Assembly: GCF_905171765.1 (NCBI RefSeq)
Contig: NC_053397.1
Span: forward strand, 2,870,946-2,934,945
Origin: Bufo bufo
Lineage: Eukaryota > Chordata > Amphibia > Anura > Bufonidae
Direction: 5' to 3'
Length of the DNA: 64,000 nt
The first letter of the stretch is position 1. Each line of letters starts with the position of its first letter. The notes under the pieces were generated by a model. It made no database searches and was not told the origin of the DNA. It saw only the letters and a program-made list of their open reading frames with translations. The translations under genes were made by a program, and so were the position numbers. Of this stretch, positions 59,461-64,000 are shown piece after piece.

Positions 59461-62400
59461 CTGGGGGGGACACAGAGAGGTGAGGAACTGTGGGGGGCGT
59501 CCTGACCCCCGACAAAGCCCCGCCCCCATCGCCCAGACCCCGCCCGTCACCGCTCCCTCTGGCAGCCCCGGTACTTGCATGCCGCACACCCTCACGCCCA
59601 GCAGAGGGCGCCCTGACCCCCGACAAAGCCCCGCCCCCATCGCCCAGACCCCCGACAAAGCCCCGCCCCCATCGCCCAGACCCCGCCCGTCACCGCTCCC
59701 TCTGGCAGCCACGGTACCTGCATGCCGCACACCCTCACGTCCAGCAGAGGGCGCCCTGACCCCCGACAAAGCCCAGCCCCCATCGCCCATCACCGCTCCC
59801 TCTGGCAGCCTCGATACCTGCATGCCGCACACCCTCACGCCCAGCAGAGGGCACCCTGACCCCCGACAAAGCCCCGCCCCCATCGCCCAGACCCCGTCCA
59901 TCACTGCTCCCTCTGGCAGCCTCGATACCTGCATGCCGCACACCCTCACGCCCAGCAGAGGGCGCCCTGACCCCCGACAAAGCCCCGCCTTTATCGCCCA
60001 CGCCCCGCCCCCTCTGGTGGCCCCGGTACCTGCATGCCGCACACCCTCACGTCCAGCAGAGGGCGCCCTGACCCCCGACAAATCCCAGCCCCCATCGCCC
60101 AGACCCCGCCCATCACCGCTCCCTCTGGCAGCCTCGATACCTGCATGCCGCACACCCTCACGCCCAGCAGAGGGCGCCCTGACCCCCGACAAAGCCCAGC
60201 CCCCATCGCCCAGACCCCGCCCATCACCGCTCCCTCTGGCAGCCTCGATACCTGCATGCCGCACACCCTCACGCCCAGCAGAGGGCGCCCTGACCCCCGA
60301 CAAAGCCCCGCCCCCATCGCCCAGACCCCGTCCATCACTGCTCCCTCTGGCAGCCTCGATACCTGCATGCCGCACACCCTCACGCCCAGCAGAGGGCGCC
60401 CTGACCCCCGACAAAGCCCCGCCTTTATCGCCCACGCCCCGCCCCCTCTGGTGGCCCCGGTACCTGCATGCCGCACACCCCCACGTCCAGCAGAGGGCGC
60501 CCTGACCCCCGACAAAGCCCCGCCTTTATCGCCCACGCCCCGCCCCCTCTGGTGGCCCCGGTACCTGCATGCCGCACACCCCCACGTCCAGCAGAGGGCG
60601 CCCTGACCCCCGACAAAGCCCCGCCTTCATCGCCCAGGCCCCGCCCCCTCTGGCGGCCCCGATACCTGCATGCCGCACACCCTCACGCCCAGCGAGGCCG
60701 ACGTGCTCTGCTCGCACTTCTTCATCTGCCGGGCGGCCTTCTCCTCCGAGGCGTCGTCGCCGTGCTGCCGCGTCCCCATCTTCAGGTCCAGGACACACGG
60801 GAACTTGAAGTGGTGGACGACGTTCTCCAGCAGGAGGAATTCTGGGATGTGGAGTTAAGCCATGACAACAAAGGAGGAATACTCCCAGCGGACTGCACTA
60901 CTCCCCCCCACACAAGGATACTGTACATCTTGCGGTCCTTGGACTCGGAGCGCATGCGGTTCAGCTGCTGCTTGTGGCAGCGCAGGCTCCAGGGGTTGTA
61001 GCTGATCCGCTCCGAGCTCACCCCGCTGTTACCGTCCAGCATCTGGAAGGGGGCCTCCGACTGCAGCTCCAGCTTCGGGCTCTTCATCTCAGGGACGCTG
61101 CAAACATTAAAAGGACAACTCCCATCATTTACACTGCTGAGCCGTCTCATCACACGGCAAATACTGTACATGCGCCCCCCACTGCCAGAACCAATGGCTG
61201 CTAATAAAGGGGGGCCCTGAGCGGGGACCCCAATCCTCAGCACACTGGCCTAATGGGAGGACCCCATTACTGATGGAGCAGAGCTGCAGTGTTAAGGATG
61301 AGGGTGGGCACTGGTTTAGACCAAGGTCCAACCTCTATGGTTTGAGGGTGTAGGGCCGTTCCATGCACCCAGACCCTGCCCAAATGGGGCCCCAGATCAG
61401 CCGCAGACTGTTACCTCTCGGAGTTTTCCCCGGTGAGAAGCGGCCGCTCGTCCTTGTGGTCGGTGCTGCTGGCGCGGTGCAGGCCTCGGCGGGAGTGCTT
61501 GCGTCTGGGATGGTCTCGCTCCGGAAATTCTTCATGATTGGCCGCCTCGCTCTCCATGTAGGGGTACGCCACCAGATTGATGTAGCCATCGCTGTCCCCT
61601 TCAAAACAGACGGACACCACTCCTGCACGGAGAGAAGACAGCGCATGAGCACCGAGCACTCCGACTGGACCACGGCGCCCCTCCCCCCGGGCAGCGCTGC
61701 ACTACGGCGCCCCACCCCCCCGGGCTGCGCTGCACTACGGCGCCCCACCCCCCCGGGCTGCGCTAACCAACGCACTCCACCCCCCGGGCTGCGCTGCACT
61801 ACGGCGTCCCACCCCCCCGGGCTGCGCTAACCAACGCACTCCACCCCCCAGGCTGCACTACGGCGCCCCACCCCCCCGGGCTGCGCTAACCAACGCACTC
61901 CACCCCCCAGGCTGCACTACGGCGCCCCTCCCCCCGGGCAGCGCTGCACTACGGCGCCCCACCCCCCGGGCTGCGCTGCACTACGGCGCCCCACCCCCGG
62001 GCTGCGCTGCACTACGACGCCCCACCCCCCGGGCTGCACTGCACTACGGCGCCCCACCCCCCGGGCTGCGCTGCACTAAGACGTCCCACCCCCCCGGGCT
62101 GCGCTAACCAACGCACTCCACCCCCCGGGCTGCACTGCACTACGGCGCCCCACCCCCGGGCTGCGCTGCACTACGACGTCCCACCCCCGGGCTGCACTGC
62201 ACTACGGCGCCCCACCCCCCGGGCTGCGCTGCACTACGACGTCCCACCCCCCGGGCTGCGCTGCACTACGGCGCCCCACCCCCCCGGGCTGCGCTAACCA
62301 ACGCACTCCACCCCCCAGGCTGCACTGCGGCGCCCCACCCCCCGGGCTGCACTGCACTACGGCGCCCCACCCCCCGGGCTGCGCTGCACTACGGCGCCCC

Positions 62401-63305
62401 ACCCCCGGGCTGCGCTGCACTACGACGCCCCACCCCCCGGGCTGCGCTGCACTACGGCGCCCCACCCCCCGGGCTGCGCTGCACTACGGCGCCCCACCCC
62501 CCGGGCTGCGCTGCACTACGACGTCCCACCCCCCGGGCTGCGCTGCACTACGACGTCCCACCCCCCGGCTGCGCTGCACTACGACGTCCCCCCCCCCGGG
62601 CTGCACTGCACTACGGCGCCCCACCCCCCGGGCTGCGCTGCACTAAGACGTCCCACCCCCCCGGGCTGCGCTAACCAACGCACTCCACCCCCCGGGCTGC
62701 ACTGCACTACGGCGCCCCACCCCCGGGCTGCGCTGCACTAAGACGTCCCACCCCCGGGCTGCACTGCACTACGACGTCCCACCCCCCGGGCTGCGCTGCA
62801 CTACGGCGCCCCACCCCCCGGGCTGCGCTGCACTACGGCACCCCACGGGGTTATGAGGGCGACGTCCCCCATAAATAAAGAGACGATTTCACTGACACAC
62901 GCGTGAAGCACCTCAGCGGCCTCTGCCTTCCTCTACAGACACAGCGGAGTGTGAGCTGCTGCCTCTATCCTGCAAATCCCTGGGAGATAAGCGGTGCCGG
63001 CTTTGTGTGCACAGCAGAGCTGAGTGTGTATGTTATTGGGGGTGTACCGGGCCTAGAAACTGCCCCACCCCCGGGGTCTCACCTTTATATTCCGGGGTGA
63101 ATTCCTTCATCTCTGGGGGCAGGGACTCGTAGAAGCGCTGCTCGCGGGCGATGAGGGGCTTGCAGACAGTGTGGTCATCGTAGCGCATCATACTGCTGTG
63201 GCCCCCCACCTGATGGATGAACGGCTCCAGCAGGACCCCCCGGCCCCGGTCGCACACTGCGCTCTGGACGTACTTCCCCACTTCCATGGTTTGACAAACA
63301 CACAT
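59035..63305 (-). CDS. ip6k1: Inositol hexakisphosphate kinase 1 (five coding exons)
   Basis: IP6 kinases transfer phosphate from ATP to inositol hexakisphosphate to make the pyrophosphate 5-InsP7, acting in cytosol and nucleus. Exons: 63305-63083, 61622-61415, 61097-60922, 60841-60666, 60460-equivalent last exon 59460-59035. They total 1,209 nt, 402 residues plus TAG, with GT/AG at every border and a consistent phase. The N-terminus [10 protein letters not shown] matches the IP6K1 paralogue and not IP6K2 or IP6K3. Residues 217-225 (PCVLDLKMG) are the PxxxDxKxG inositol phosphate kinase signature, followed by [19 protein letters not shown] lies near 329-338 and IDFAH at 359-363 (metal-binding Asp 360). 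The segment between them is about 40 residues shorter than in the 441-residue mammalian protein. Identification is based on recalled family sequence and is very secure. Confidence 0.96.
59490..60660. repeat. Minisatellite in ip6k1 last intron that includes exon end and splice donor
   Basis: About ten units of roughly 90-140 bp. Each contains, on the minus strand, a copy of the last ~27 bp of the preceding exon (coding LGVRVCGMQ or a variant) followed by GTACCGGGG or GTATCGAGG, that is, a 5' splice site. Copies lie near 59575, 59713, 59818, 59937, 60028, 60139, 60250, 60360, 60470 and 60570; the true exon border is at 60666. The rest of the unit holds GACCCCCGACAAAGCCCCGC and CCCTCTGGCAGCC. 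Confidence 0.93.
60666..60841 (-). CDS. ip6k1: ip6k1 fourth coding exon
   Basis: Acceptor CCCAG before 60841, donor CAG/GTATCG at 60666-60665. Encodes residues 203-261 including PCVLDLKMG and [17 protein letters not shown], the catalytic signature. Its 3' end is the source of the intronic minisatellite. Confidence 0.95.
60922..61097 (-). CDS. ip6k1: ip6k1 third coding exon
   Basis: Acceptor TTTGCAG before 61097; donor GTATCC after 60922. Encodes [28 protein letters not shown] and [20 protein letters not shown], all closely matching IP6K1. The final codon is split (one base here, two in the next exon). Confidence 0.94.
61415..61622 (-). CDS. ip6k1: ip6k1 second coding exon
   Basis: Acceptor CGTGCAG before 61622, donor GTAACAG after 61415. 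Encodes [20 protein letters not shown] and the basic segment [11 protein letters not shown]. Codons split at both borders agree with the neighbouring exons. Confidence 0.94.
61665..62850. repeat. ~30-bp GC-rich minisatellite in ip6k1 first coding intron
   Basis: About 38 units of CCCGGGCTGCGCTGCACTAC with GGCGCCCCACCCC, and variants GACGTCCC and AACCAACGCACTCC. The last type recurs in several places, giving higher-order structure. It fills most of the intron 61623-63082. Open frames in it are not genes. Confidence 0.93.
63083..63305 (-). CDS. ip6k1: ip6k1 first coding exon
   Basis: Starts at ATG 63305-63303 and ends at donor G/GTGAG (63083-63082), phase 1. Encodes the N-terminal 74 residues: [32 protein letters not shown] and [20 protein letters not shown]. 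This start was chosen because it gives the IP6K1 N-terminus. A probable acceptor (CTCCTTCAG before 63404) puts about 99 nt of 5' untranslated sequence in the same exon. Confidence 0.95.
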
Positions 63306-63460
63306 TGCGTTAGACGCCCGATGCTCGGCGGGGGCATGGAGAGCGGCGCGGGGGCCCGGCCGTGGTGGGGGGCTCCTCCTTCACCCACAAACTGATCTTC
63401 AGATCTGAAGGAGAGAAAGAAAAATAAACTATGACGGCAACGAACACAATGGCAGACAGA

Positions 63461-63478
63461 CATGCTGGGACTTGTAGT
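63461..63478 (-). promoter_or_regulatory. ZNF143/SBS-like promoter motif
   Basis: The minus strand reads ACTACAAGTCCCAGCATG, a close match to the vertebrate ZNF143 (Staf) binding consensus that is common near transcription starts. It lies about 155 bp upstream of the ip6k1 start codon and next to a CG-rich stretch (63490-63545). Similar motifs also occur in dispersed repeats, so promoter function is inference. Confidence 0.45.
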
Positions 63479-63727
63479 GCCACTACCTAGCGCTCGGGAG
63501 GAGCGGCACCTCTCAGACTGCGGGCGCGCGAGCCGCGGCTCCGAGACATGTCCCCTGCAATTCCATCCTCCTGACACCGCGATCACATGACAGATTAAAT
63601 GGCCTCCGGGGATCAGGTGGTAGCACCCGAATCATGTGACGGGGTCGGTGCGGGGACCCAAACCTCAGGTCACCAGCTGTGCAGCCACATCATGGAGCGT
63701 TCGGGGTCTGGGGAAAGCTGGGTGTGT

Positions 63728-64000
63728 AAGTGGGGGGAGGCGAGTATATGGGGGGCGGGGTATATATAGAGGAGGTGTATATGGGGGGAGGTGAGTATAT
63801 GGGAGGGGGTGTATATATATATATATATATAGAGGAGGTGTATATGGGGGAGGTGAGTATATAGAGGAGGTGTATATGGGGGAGGTGAGTATATGGGGGG
63901 CGGTGTATATATAGAGGAGGTGTATATGGGGGAGGTGAGTATTTGGGGGGCGGTGTATATATAGAGGAGGTGTATATGGGGGGCGGTGTATATATAGAGG
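63728..64000. repeat. GA/TA-rich tandem repeat
   Basis: Imperfect units of about 45-55 bp made of TATATAGAGGAGGTGTATAT and GGGGGAGGTGAGTATATGG, including a pure TA run near 63811-63828. The array continues beyond the window. Confidence 0.85.

Noticed and set aside
59444..60606. Plus-strand Pro-rich frames of up to 353 codons opposite ip6k1
   Set aside because: They are antisense to the intronic minisatellite and to exon sequence and have no family similarity.

Overview
This window is vertebrate nuclear DNA, most likely from an anuran amphibian. It carries a spliced inositol hexakisphosphate kinase gene (ip6k1) and relics of Tc1/mariner, PIF/Harbinger, Penelope-like and DIRS elements, a mixture typical of frog genomes. 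The species assignment is inference; nothing here names a species. By eye, about 70% of the 64 kb is tandem repeat and only one convincing host gene is present.

Layout. 1-5,897: a C-rich 30-bp satellite carrying two copies, 2,925 bp apart, of a Tc1 transposon that itself carries a Harbinger-like MITE; the first copy is cut by the window edge. 5,898-27,018: a Penelope-like element remnant (noncoding part at 5.9-7.0 kb, GIY-YIG C-terminus at 26.5-27.0 kb) split by a 19.2-kb array of about 408 copies of a 47-bp unit. 27,019-33,412: more of the 30-bp satellite, with a 1,767-bp recent duplication. 33,413-39,186: two tandem copies of a block made of a hairpin element, about 480 bp of single-copy-like DNA and a 45-bp array. 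39,187-40,897: a dead Tc1 element whose transposase reading frame holds a 33-bp coding minisatellite. 41,699-46,737: a 107-bp satellite. 46,878-57,460: a 92-bp satellite interrupted by a 1.47-kb foldback element and by a 5.34-kb DIRS retrotransposon with its internal complementary region preserved. 57,461-59,034: a small repeat array and the probable 3' flank of ip6k1.

59,035-63,305 (minus strand): five coding exons of ip6k1 that join to an uninterrupted 402-codon frame with GT/AG borders. Two of its introns are filled by GC-rich minisatellites. The one in the last intron is unusual: its unit contains the last ~27 bp of the preceding exon plus the 5' splice site, so about ten decoy donors lie downstream of the real one.

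Nothing here forms an operon or a bacterial-type defence system. The main story is tandem amplification: transposons land in satellites, and fragments of transposons or of an exon border become new tandem arrays. The most testable points are the repeated splice donor in ip6k1, the satellite expansion inside a Penelope-like element with a hammerhead-like motif, the exact GTT-bounded DIRS insertion, and the in-frame minisatellite in a transposase.
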